Origin: Methanomicrobiales archaeon
Lineage (GTDB): Archaea; Halobacteriota; Methanomicrobia; Methanomicrobiales; Methanospirillaceae
Direction of reading: 5' to 3'
DNA: 34,515 bases
NCBI GenBank assembly: GCA_026394715.1
Contig: JAPKXR010000079.1
Span: 1 to 34,515, forward strand
Shown piece by piece: positions 9,808 to 17,686 of the stretch. The translations under genes and the position numbers were made by a program. Position 1 is the first letter of the stretch, and each line of letters opens with the position of its first letter. Below the pieces are notes generated by a model, which ran no database searches, was not told where the DNA came from, and worked only from the letters and a program-made list of their open reading frames with translations.

Positions 9808-11298
9808 TTAAAAAAGAGATTGCCCATAGTCCACGAGAGTCTTCATCGTCTTAATCCTGGCATACCATTTATCATCAGACGGAATTACGGTCCAGGGGGC
9901 ATGGTCCGTGTTGGTATATGAAATCATATCATCGATGGCCCGGGTATAAAGGTCCCATTTCTCACGGTTCCGCCAGTCTTCTTCGGTAATTTTCCAGATC
10001 TTTAATGGGTCAGCAACACGCTGCTGGAACCGTTTCAACTGCTCCTCTTTATTGATCTCCAGCCAGAACTTAATGATACCTCCACCATTTTCTGTAAATT
10101 CCTCTTCCATCTCATTGATCTCTGTATATGCCCGTTTCCATTCAGTCTCTGTGCAGAACCCTTCCACCCGTTCAACAAGGACACGCCCGTACCAGCTCCG
10201 GTCAAAAATGGTAATGTGACCTGCCTTCGGGTACTTCTGGTAAAATCTCCAGAGGTAGTGGTGTTTTTTCTCGGTGTCGGATGGTGGACCCACCGGGGCA
10301 ACATTGAACCCAAGGGGATGCATAAACCGGGAAATCCGCAGGATACTACCCCCCTTCCCTGCAGCATCCCGTCCCTCGTAAACAATAATCAATGGAATTT
10401 TACGCTTGTGCAGGATAGAATGGAACTCGATCATCTCGAATTGGAGGTGTTCAAGTGATTCCTGGCATTCCTCTTTAATGCAGGTTTCAGGAGGCGATGA
10501 CTCCAGTCTGATCATCCTCGTCTTTGGGAGGTGAACGTCTTTATTGCTGACCTTTTCTTTTTTATTCGTGCTTTTCTTATCAATTGTTTTTTTATCGATC
10601 CTGTTTTCCAGCGCCTTTACAAGGATGGAATTAACGTTCAATAGGGCCAACCCGAGGTCTGTGGCCGGGATGATATGCCATGGAGCGCAATCGGTATCAG
10701 TTTTCTCAATCAGGTCATCGATTGCCGGCAGGTTATCATCGTACTGGTGATGGATTCTCCAGACCCGCGGGGTGACCTGCCACGCGGTGAGCGGGTTTCG
10801 CTCCTGATGTTCCAGGCGCCGCTTCTGTTCCTCCTTACTGATGTGCAGGAAAATTTTTACAATCACCGTCCCGCTATCAATGAGTTGCTGCTCAAAATTA
10901 TTGATCCATGTCCTCTTCTCTTTGAAGGATTTCTTCCAGACCGCCCGCATCATCTCTTCTGCAATCGCCCGGCTGTACCAGCTCCGTGCAAAAATTGCAA
11001 TACGTCCGTTTTCAGGAGTTTTACACCAGTACCTCCACATGAACGGGTGGGCGGCCTCTTCCAATGTCGGGCCCTTGATTGCATGGAGATCATATCCCCG
11101 CGGGTCAAATGAACGGATGATCTCTCTCGTTATTTCAGTGATCCCTGATTCGTTCCAGCCTTCGATAACGATCATGACCGGGATTTTCCGGTTCTGAATT
11201 GTGCGCTGGAGGACTCCGAGCATCTCCTGAAGTGGCGGCAGCTCCTTTTCCAGCGTTTTATCATCTATGGTTTCAGTCAGATCACATCGTTCCAGCAT
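9808..11298 (-). CDS. pap: polyphosphate:AMP phosphotransferase (two-domain PPK2)
   Basis: Encodes 496 residues with two fused PPK2 domains, as in class II PPK2 enzymes, which use polyphosphate to turn AMP into ADP. The second domain (about 280-496) has a normal P-loop EGRDAAGKG (308-316) and Walker-B-like FDRSWYGR (365-372). The first (about 20-230) has a decayed P-loop EGWNESG (46-52) and FARSWYSR (103-110), where Asp is replaced by Ala, so it is probably structural. A Lys-rich linker (about 235-255) joins the two. I chose the ATG at 11298 because the reading frame before it (GTG at 11352, 18 extra residues) lacks a ribosome binding site and protein-like sequence. A 177-nt gap separates it from the downstream cyclase gene. 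Cytoplasmic. Confidence 0.9.
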   Translation of the reverse strand: MLERCDLTETIDDKTLEKELPPLQEMLGVLQRTIQNRKIPVMIVIEGWNESGITEITREIIRSFDPRGYDLHAIKGPTLEEAAHPFMWRYWCKTPENGRIAIFARSWYSRAIAEEMMRAVWKKSFKEKRTWINNFEQQLIDSGTVIVKIFLHISKEEQKRRLEHQERNPLTAWQVTPRVWRIHHQYDDNLPAIDDLIEKTDTDCAPWHIIPATDLGLALLNVNSILVKALENRIDKKTIDKKSTNKKEKVSNKDVHLPKTRMIRLESSPPETCIKEECQESLEHLQFEMIEFHSILHKRKIPLIIVYEGRDAAGKGGSILRISRFMHPLGFNVAPVGPPSDTEKKHHYLWRFYQKYPKAGHITIFDRSWYGRVLVERVEGFCTETEWKRAYTEINEMEEEFTENGGGIIKFWLEINKEEQLKRFQQRVADPLKIWKITEEDWRNREKWDLYTRAIDDMISYTNTDHAPWTVIPSDDKWYARIKTMKTLVDYGQSLF

Positions 11299-11959
11299 GG
11301 GGACCTGCCCGGGCCTGACCTGAGTTACGGGTAATAACCTGGGCCCGCCCACCTTATTGCGGTTGTTTAACCGTATGAGGCAATAAATCCATGGATCAAA
11401 CGGTACTCCAAGGCTCTGGGCAACCGTCCTCGCGTTCCCACCGGCCCCCTATAATACGTCCGACTTATTCGGACCTTTCAGACCGTATGCTTATCCCGAC
11501 GGACACGCCCTATATTTCGAATGGTTTTTTTCGTATACCTTTCATTCTACGCCTATAGGCACCTATCCTGCCGGACGCGTTGGACCTGCATTTCCCGCTG
11601 TTGTGCCCTGATTCTGCTCATCGGGCCTAGAGCGTGTATACCGGAACCCACTGGCTGAGATACGTAATAGGAGGCAAATAGCATCGGCAAATCCTGTTTG
11701 ATCATCCTGATACCGATGTATCTGGACATAACGTTCCAGTATGATTGGATGATTGGAACGTCAGGGGGGGGGTCTTCGTGAAAGGACAGGTCTGGGTTAG
11801 GTACAGATCGTGCATTACTTTGGCATGACCAGGGATTCAGGTCAGCATGAGGACTTCCATTTCAATTGCCAAATAATCAATTGCCGTCTTTGATAATTCC
11901 GGACGCGGAGATCACGTAAGGAACTTATGGTACCGGAAAAATATTTGGGGAATACCACA
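11299..11959. other. intergenic, no supported gene
   Basis: About 660 nt upstream of pap and downstream of the 271-residue membrane protein gene. It holds a small hairpin GTCCGA-CTTAT-TCGGAC (11458-11474), the inverted repeat at 11731-11761 and a run of nine G at 11764-11772. No frame is protein-like. Confidence 0.55.
11731..11761. repeat. inverted repeat, 8-bp perfect arms
   Basis: ACGTTCCA (11731-11738) and TGGAACGT (11754-11761) are exact reverse complements separated by 15 nt. The spacer contains a short direct repeat, GATTGGAT-GATTGGA. This could be a dimeric regulator site or a weak RNA hairpin; no gene start is adjacent. Confidence 0.45.
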
Positions 11960-12775
11960 TCAGACTGTGTTATTCACGGGTTGAATTGTTTCGATTTTTA
12001 ATTTTTCCATTTCTGCATCCTGCGAATCAAAGTAGGACTCAAGGTACACGAGTGTCTCCATGTCGACATCGGCATAGGTATGTGCCCCAAACTCGAACGG
12101 GTTGTCCATATCCCTGATAAGAAATAACAGGCCAATGAGCATTGTCACGATGACCGCGAAAATGATTACTCCTTCAAGGTAGGGATCTATTTTGATAAAT
12201 AAAAGGAGAAGGATCACACCTCCTGTGGCGACCTCCGCGAGTGCATACGCCGCAGGGATGAAATCAGTCCTGATAATTACATCTATCCTGTTTGCCATTT
12301 TATCGATTGCACCAAGTTCATTTCTCAGTTTTGCAATCAGTGGAGGGGCGACATTCGCATAGGACAGGACCCGTATATCATTATTAATTTTATTCATTTC
12401 ATGATTGAGTTCCGGAAGGTTCCAGGCATTCTCCATAAAACATTTGTAAATCTTCCGGTGGAGGTCCCGGACATGAGCCCTGAATACTCCTGCCGGGGCT
12501 TCGTCTGCCAACGGGAGGACCCGGCTGTCATTATATAATGCTTTAAGGGCTGCGGCAAGTTCTCCCCCAACTTTTTCACTCTCTTTGAAGTCTGTAAAAG
12601 TACCTGCGAAAATAATTGCAATGGTAAAAATTGCGCCGCTAATGAAAGCACCTACAACGGTATTGATCGGTACACCATCGAACCCGTAGAAATCAATTAT
12701 TGTCCTTGGTATCAGGAGTATGATCATCAGGACTACGGCCTTGGTCATAATACCCCATTTCTTTTTAAATCCCAT
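11960..12775 (-). CDS. four-helix membrane protein of unknown function (paralogue A)
   Basis: Encodes 271 residues. Hydrophobic helices lie at about 11-30, 38-59, 172-195 and 201-220, with a soluble helical segment of about 110 residues between the pairs. The conserved blocks GAIFTIAIIFAGT (47-59), FIPAAYA (172-178) and LIRDMDNPFE (219-228) are shared with the divergent gene at 14159-14944, so the two are clear paralogues. The end pattern (helix pair, then Asp-Asn-Pro-Phe) recalls DUF4239/bestrophin-like membrane proteins, which is a suggestion only. No ribosome binding site precedes the ATG. A TATA-like stretch 15-30 nt upstream would fit a leaderless or short-leader mRNA. Function, possibly ion conductance, is unknown. 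Confidence 0.8.
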   Translation of the reverse strand: MGFKKKWGIMTKAVVLMIILLIPRTIIDFYGFDGVPINTVVGAFISGAIFTIAIIFAGTFTDFKESEKVGGELAAALKALYNDSRVLPLADEAPAGVFRAHVRDLHRKIYKCFMENAWNLPELNHEMNKINNDIRVLSYANVAPPLIAKLRNELGAIDKMANRIDVIIRTDFIPAAYALAEVATGGVILLLLFIKIDPYLEGVIIFAVIVTMLIGLLFLIRDMDNPFEFGAHTYADVDMETLVYLESYFDSQDAEMEKLKIETIQPVNNTV

Positions 12776-13621
12776 ACTAGTAATTGAACGTTATTCATTT
12801 TAGGGCGTTTCGGTTCCGGCATGTCTCCCCCCCCCCTGGTGGTCCGACAATGACGTTAGGACCCGATTTTTCCAAAAGGTCCAAAATTCTGTTGGTACGG
12901 TGCAAAATTCTATCCTGCCTATCTGTACCCCGAAAGTTTCCAGTAAAATATTTTGGGTGTTTTTCGATAGCGGTAATGGCATCTTATCAGCAATAAAACA
13001 AGTGAGAAATGCAAAACTGATTAATTCTGCCATACTAACGGGCTATTACAGCGAGAAAGGCCTCCTGACGTGTTGACTCTCCGTAGCCTGGAAATCCCGG
13101 GGCTCAATATTTTTTAGCCTCTCCAATTTATCTGTTTCTCGTTTCCTATAGTAACCCGGATTCCATTATTTTTAGTTTTTTTGCAGTTTTCAATACATGA
13201 ACAACTGGAAAATTGAAATTCCCATCGGAAACCATTTATGTTCACAATTGTAGTTTCTTGGTTTAAACATGAAATACACGGTATTTCAGGCCTTGCTGTT
13301 GAGGGGATAGCGTTTTAACACCCGGGTCAAATTATTGCCCTCAATTCAGGGATATAAACTTTGAAAAAAGCAGGTTTGGAGAACTTTCTGAAATAGTCAC
13401 GGAATTTGAGGTAAAAAACCGGGCAAACCACCCATGTGAATTCTGCTCACATTTCTTCCGTATAGAAATCAGAAAGATTCGCCTGCACAAATTATCAGGG
13501 CAAACCAGATCAGACGGATATTTCCTCATACACTCAATAAACAGCCCGGTAACAAAGGAAAAGCTATCCCGTAAACGATGCATAGTACCCTGTTTCCAGC
13601 ACAGGGAGAGGCACAAGACTG
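12776..13621. other. AT-rich intergenic region with a C10 tract
   Basis: About 850 nt with low GC compared with the genes. It carries the promoter of paralogue A at its left end and a run of ten C at 12827-12836. A plus-strand frame open from about 13299 to 13630 has no ATG, GTG or TTG start and no recognisable family, so it is not called. The DNA leads directly into the ATPase remnant and may be further decayed sequence. Confidence 0.5.
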
Positions 13622-14070
13622 CCATTTCTTGATATCGAATCATTTGATAGTCTCTCCCGTGAGGAAGCCGCAGAAAAACTATTGACCGGGGCATATAATA
13701 AACTCCCTGAGTCAGGGAAACGGAGTATTTTCTGTATCATCATTGAAGTGGTCCACGAGCCGATGTTTATCCTGCTGGTTGCCTGCGGCCTGATATATTT
13801 TGTAATCGGTGATATTTCCGAGAGCATGATGATGATGATGATGAGTTTTAGCTCGCCATCATTAGTATTACCGTCTACCTGGAGTTGAAGCCTGAGCGGG
13901 CACTGGAAGCCTTCGAAATCACTCAAGTCCCCGCGCGCTGGTGATCCGGGATGGTGAACAGGTCCGGATTCCAGGTCGTGAAGTGGTAGCCGGTGCAATC
14001 AGCATCGTCTGGTTTGAATGGTCAAGTGCTGGAATGCGGGGAACGGCTGAACGGAGGGGGACCTCCGTAA
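13622..14070 (+). pseudogene. remnant of a P-type cation-transporting ATPase (N-terminal part, frameshifted)
   Basis: Pieces of one P-type ATPase follow each other in different frames. From 13622, the N-terminal cation-ATPase region (SFDSLSREEAAEKL, then NKLPESGKRS) and the first transmembrane helices (HEPMFILLVACGLIYFV) run to about 13845. In a second frame at about 13846-13935 comes the M2/actuator linker (ITVYLELKPERALEAF). In a third frame at 13935-14010 comes the start of the actuator domain (LVIRDGEQVRIPGREVV). A fourth shift brings VLECGERLN at 14026-14052. No phosphorylation motif (DKTGT) or nucleotide domain follows. The remnant thus covers only about the first 150 codons, with at least three frameshifts and no start codon. 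An (ATG)6 run at 13826-13843 sits at the first break. Confidence 0.82.
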
Positions 14071-14158
14071 TGAGGGATGACTATTTCACAAACCCGGGTT
14101 CCGGCAGGACGGTGCGGTTGCGGGACCGGATAAACATCATTCATAATTGGGAGATACA

Positions 14159-14944
14159 GTGATTATTATGGGATCATTTATGACGAAATGGGGGCTTATT
14201 CTCAAGGCATCCGGAATCACTATCAGCCTGCTTGCCGTAAGGCTGGTTATTGATTACCTATCATTTGACATACTCTCTGTGACGAGCCTGATAACGGCAT
14301 TTATCGGTGGCGCCATTTTTACCATTGCGATTATTTTTGCCGGGACGTTGACCGATTACAAGGAAAGCGAGAAGATACCAGGTGATATTGTGACATCTGT
14401 CAGGACGCTGTACAGTGACTTCACCCTCGTACGCGTGAAGGATATGACGGTTGTTGACGGTATGCAGGGAAATGTCGCTGCCCTGATGCGGTGTATCAAT
14501 AATAACTTTCGTGATAATGCATGGGATATGGAAGCAATGGACGTGGCTATTGATGCGATCACCACAGATATTTCAACACTGGTAGACGGAGGAGTCCCAC
14601 CGAATTTTATCATCAAATTAAAAAGTGAAGTCACCGCCATTGACCGCCTCTCGCACCGGGTGAAAACCATTGCCGAAACATCGTTCATACCGGCGGCCTA
14701 CGCTATTGCAGAACTGGCCGCAGCTGGTGTAATCCTGTTATTGTTTTTTGTAAAACTTGATCCATTTTACGAGGGGATTTTCCTGTTTACGGTACTCTCG
14801 ATGCTGCTCATCGCACTCCTGCTCCTGATAAGAGATATGGACAACCCGTTCGAGGTCGGAAAGAAGACCTATGCGGATATTGATATGTTCCTGCTATGGG
14901 ACCTTGAATTGAAACTCAATGAAAAGACGAACTATAAGAAATAA
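14159..14944 (+). CDS. four-helix membrane protein of unknown function (paralogue B)
   Basis: Encodes 261 residues from GTG 14159. A GGGAG site (14149-14153) is 5 nt upstream, which favours this start over ATG 14168, the position that aligns with the paralogue. The layout matches paralogue A: two N-terminal helices, a soluble helical segment, two C-terminal helices and the block RDMDNPFE. The blocks GAIFTIAIIFAGT and SFIPAAYA are nearly identical between the two. The paralogues face away from each other with the ATPase remnant between them, so they probably arose by duplication and were then separated. Membrane location is clear; substrate or role is not. Confidence 0.8.
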   Translation: MIIMGSFMTKWGLILKASGITISLLAVRLVIDYLSFDILSVTSLITAFIGGAIFTIAIIFAGTLTDYKESEKIPGDIVTSVRTLYSDFTLVRVKDMTVVDGMQGNVAALMRCINNNFRDNAWDMEAMDVAIDAITTDISTLVDGGVPPNFIIKLKSEVTAIDRLSHRVKTIAETSFIPAAYAIAELAAAGVILLLFFVKLDPFYEGIFLFTVLSMLLIALLLLIRDMDNPFEVGKKTYADIDMFLLWDLELKLNEKTNYKK

Positions 14945-15016
14945 TCCTTTTACAGGTCAACGGTAGCGGTTTTGCAGTTAAGCATCCAGATCTTCATTCT
15001 GCTGTTTGAGAGGCCG

Positions 15017-15082
15017 GCTAACTCGAATAGACAACAACGAAAACCCGGGCCCCACCCCGGGGCCTTATCCGGCCCGGTTAGC
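15017..15082 (+). other. GC-rich RNA structure candidate downstream of paralogue B
   Basis: GCTAAC (15017-15022) can pair with GTTAGC (15077-15082), enclosing a GC-rich core. Within it GGCCCC (15048-15053) pairs with GGGGCC (15059-15064) over a 5-nt loop. The alternative CCGGGCC (15045-15051) with GGCCCGG (15071-15077) excludes that pairing. A run of seven A follows shortly after. It may be a 3' end structure, an attenuator-like switch or an unannotated small RNA; none is demonstrated. Confidence 0.35.
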
Positions 15083-15185
15083 AGGATCGGATCGTAACGG
15101 TGATTAAAAAAAGGCGGGGAAAATTATTACAGCCTGGAAAACACGAATTTTAAAAATATTTCCTTCGGGTTCCCGATATTTAAAA

Positions 15186-15200
15186 ATCGAAAACTATATC
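15186..15200 (+). promoter_or_regulatory. probable promoter (BRE/TATA) of the mmp14 gene
   Basis: CGAAAACTATATCC contains a BRE-like purine stretch and TATA-like ACTATAT about 30-37 nt before ATG 15229. This distance fits a very short or absent 5' leader, and no ribosome binding site is seen before the ATG. Confidence 0.45.
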
Positions 15201-15228
15201 CTCATTCATTCGAAAATAACCATTTCAT

Positions 15229-16728
15229 ATGTGTGCACGTTTTCTCGAATCATTTTTCAAGCCAAAACCTCATATTGTCGAGAGTCCCCCGCCTCCGGTG
15301 ATCGCACACGGTGCCGGAATGCAGGTGCCGGAATTTAAACAAAAACCCTATTTCATCGTTGCCTCGGTGGAGATGGGAAATACAACGACAAAATGCATCC
15401 TCACCGGCGTAAACCTTGATACGGGGATGTCGTATGTTATCAATAAAACCGTAAAGATGAGCAGGGATGTGCGTAAACCAGGACCAGGAGAAGAAATATT
15501 CGGGGAGACGCTTGACGGGACTCAACTTACACGGGAATCAGTTACCGAGCTTGTCCGGGAAACTCTCATCGAGAGTCACCGGAAAGTACATCTTGATATT
15601 CATCATGACCTGGATTTTGTTGTCCGGAGTACCGGGGTTGTCGCTGCGATGGACTCTCCCGACCAGGTCGGTGTATTTGTAATCGCACTCGCAAACGGTT
15701 GTCTTTCAGCCGGCGTCCCGCCCAGGAAGATGACGCCTCCCATGTCGAAGGCAAACCAGGCAGAAAAACTGCAAGCGTATAGCTTTGCGGATAAAGTCGT
15801 CTTCGTAGGGGCCGTTGCAGGGGTGGTCCCGCCGGTAGGCAGCACGGGCGTTGAGATGGTAGCGAACGAGATGGAGGGGGAACTTGCCATGGCCGGTATC
15901 AAGGAGGGTGCGAAATGGACTCCCGTTGATTTCAGAAACCCCTGTATTTCCATCGATTTTGGGACCACGCTTGACGGCCGGATCACCAGTGACGTATCGC
16001 CCGACGACCCGAACCCCTTTGCAAAAACAATCGGAAACTTCTGCGGTCTTGCGGGTGCAATCCCTGATGCGATCATCCGTGGGACCGGGCTTGTTGACGG
16101 GCGGACCGGTACCGCGCTTGACGTCTTCGGTGACCAAAGCATCCTTGGAGGTTTTTCACTCCGTTCTAAACGGAATGAAGTAGAGGATTTCGTAGAACGC
16201 TGTCATAAAATAATTGATATCCGGATTGTACCCCCTGAACGAAGGAGGTTCGGACGAGTGCCGGTTTACGCGGATATTGCAAAGGCGTCAGGTGTTGCAA
16301 TGATTGGATGCGACGCTGGCGAGGAAGCGAGCGGGCTGGATGAGCTGAAAAAGATCGGGGCTGAAATCCACGAGAATTATAACCTGGGCTTCCTGAATGT
16401 GGTCATCGACCAGGTATGTGCGAAGATGGCACTCCGATTGATCGATGTTGCCATTGATGAACACCTGGTCTTCCCGAACAGTTCGATCGGGTTCACTGGC
16501 AGGGCAGCGATATCCGGGAGAAAACCTGAGTACATTCTTGAAGGGATTACCGAGCGGAAGCTGTTTGATGACCCGAATGATCACCTCGTATTTGTGGATG
16601 ATGGTCTTGCGCGGGGTGCCGCACTCATGGGACGGTGCATGAACTCGCTCGGCAAACCGAAGCAGCCGATCGGTGGAGTACGTGGCGGGCCGTGTATTAT
16701 GAACAGACGTATTAAGGCAGGAAAATAA
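15229..16728 (+). CDS. methanogenesis marker protein 14
   Basis: Encodes 499 residues. The sequence from about residue 40 (YFIVASVEMGNTTTKC) and the later block SIDFGTTLDG are the paired nucleotide-binding-like motifs of an ASKHA-fold protein related to reductive activators of corrinoid proteins. The overall sequence matches methanogenesis marker 14, a family confined to methanogens and relatives. Its exact reaction is not established; a role in activating a methanogenesis component is an inference from the fold. Length is usual for the family (about 490). The first 30 residues include a Pro-rich stretch that may be dispensable, and an internal ATG occurs at residue 31. A 25-nt gap to the next gene with its own ribosome binding site suggests a two-gene operon. 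Confidence 0.88.
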   Translation: MCARFLESFFKPKPHIVESPPPPVIAHGAGMQVPEFKQKPYFIVASVEMGNTTTKCILTGVNLDTGMSYVINKTVKMSRDVRKPGPGEEIFGETLDGTQLTRESVTELVRETLIESHRKVHLDIHHDLDFVVRSTGVVAAMDSPDQVGVFVIALANGCLSAGVPPRKMTPPMSKANQAEKLQAYSFADKVVFVGAVAGVVPPVGSTGVEMVANEMEGELAMAGIKEGAKWTPVDFRNPCISIDFGTTLDGRITSDVSPDDPNPFAKTIGNFCGLAGAIPDAIIRGTGLVDGRTGTALDVFGDQSILGGFSLRSKRNEVEDFVERCHKIIDIRIVPPERRRFGRVPVYADIAKASGVAMIGCDAGEEASGLDELKKIGAEIHENYNLGFLNVVIDQVCAKMALRLIDVAIDEHLVFPNSSIGFTGRAAISGRKPEYILEGITERKLFDDPNDHLVFVDDGLARGAALMGRCMNSLGKPKQPIGGVRGGPCIMNRRIKAGK

Positions 16729-16753
16729 ACTGAGTCTGGAGTGAGGGATTACC

Positions 16754-17056
16754 ATGCAGGATGAATCATCGGGTGTACCCGTTCAAGGGGCAGGAAAAGA
16801 GATCACAGGCGAAAAAGGACCGGAAATAGAACAACTTTTTGACCTGATCATACCTCCCGGTACCCCACAGAGTGTAATTTCTGATGTCACCAGGAGATTT
16901 GATATTGAGATCGTTGAGAGAAAGGAACGGCTGCATTTTGCCAATATGGATGGGGATGAGCGGATACTCCTTGCATTCAGGGGAAAAATCGAAGTAATGA
17001 AAGAGCTTGAGCCTTATTTTTTTGCTAAAGTGAAAGAATTTATCGACAGGGTTTAA
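16754..17056 (+). CDS. small conserved methanogen protein, partner gene of mmp14
   Basis: Encodes 100 residues. GGAGTGAGGG lies 6-16 nt before ATG 16754, a strong ribosome binding site. The first 25 residues are polar and low in structure. Residues about 27-98 form an alpha/beta domain with the blocks LIIPPGTP and RRFDIEIVERKERLHFAN and no metal or catalytic signature. I think it belongs to a DUF2102-type family seen in methanogens, but this is from memory. Its position directly after mmp14 and before an oligo-T terminator suggests joint expression and a related function. Confidence 0.7.
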   Translation: MQDESSGVPVQGAGKEITGEKGPEIEQLFDLIIPPGTPQSVISDVTRRFDIEIVERKERLHFANMDGDERILLAFRGKIEVMKELEPYFFAKVKEFIDRV

Positions 17057-17067
17057 TCTCGGTTCTG

Positions 17068-17074
17068 TTTTTTT
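17068..17074 (+). terminator. oligo-T terminator of the mmp14 unit
   Basis: A T7 run begins 12 nt after the stop codon at 17054-17056. No strong hairpin precedes it; T tracts alone can terminate archaeal transcription. Confidence 0.5.
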
Positions 17075-17242
17075 CCGATATATGGGGTACCTGGAAATGT
17101 ATTTTTCACGCCCCGTGTGTAGATCCCTTTCGAATAACCCCGCATGAGTTTTGGATCCAAGACTACTATTCCGGCTCCAGGGATAGGTCACCCCTCCTTT
17201 TCCGGGCAGAAACTGATCTTGAAGTGATAGGCCGTTTGTGGA

Positions 17243-17686
17243 TCACTCGGATTGATATTGAACAATACACCAGAGGTGTCGCATTAAACATAACCGTCCT
17301 CCTGATGGGGAATTCCGGATTTTGATATGCCAAAAGGAATCCGTGCTTCTTTTTTTAGCATCTAAATTTACACTTATTGGCCTTATTGTGGAATAAAAAC
17401 CATTCGTGTGGCAGCCACAAATAGATTTTACTAAATTTCCGGTATAAAACCAGACGCAATGGATCGCGTAAAGGGTGAGATGTAACCCAAGCTGCCTATA
17501 AGGTTCGGCCCAACGTCCGATGGTAAAACCATCCGGTATCGGGATCTCCTTGTCATATGTTAATGCCATAAAAAATATGCCATGATGGTTTTCACGGATC
17601 ATGAGATGAGACCGATGGTCTGATGTCGATTTCAACATAGCCAAAAAAACAAGGATTTCTGGTGCCTTTTCCGGAACATTTTTCAA
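17243..17686 (-). CDS. doubtful 147-codon frame downstream of the CAP-domain gene
   Basis: The frame begins with TTG overlapping the stop codon of the CAP-domain gene (TTGA), an arrangement that could allow translational coupling. It encodes 147 residues, unusually rich in His, Cys and Trp, with no recognised domain or membrane segment. The second half looks random. It is listed because nothing else occupies 17075-17682 and the overlap is suggestive, but it may be a chance frame. The remainder of the interval shows no other gene. Confidence 0.22.
   Translation of the reverse strand: MKNVPEKAPEILVFLAMLKSTSDHRSHLMIRENHHGIFFMALTYDKEIPIPDGFTIGRWAEPYRQLGLHLTLYAIHCVWFYTGNLVKSICGCHTNGFYSTIRPISVNLDAKKRSTDSFWHIKIRNSPSGGRLCLMRHLWCIVQYQSE

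Noticed and set aside
9736-9921. 61-codon plus-strand frame with ATG overlapping the end of pap
   Set aside because: Half of it is antisense to the conserved C terminus of Pap, and there is no ribosome binding site or family match.
13299-13630. Plus-strand frame of about 110 codons before the ATPase remnant
   Set aside because: No ATG, GTG or TTG start and no recognised family; could be more decayed DNA, so left as intergenic.
13826-13843. (ATG)6 run considered as a phase-variable microsatellite
   Set aside because: It lies in a pseudogene, and changes in whole triplets would not shift the frame.
13564-13998. 144-codon minus-strand frame
   Set aside because: Antisense to the P-type ATPase remnant, whose plus-strand translation is recognisable.
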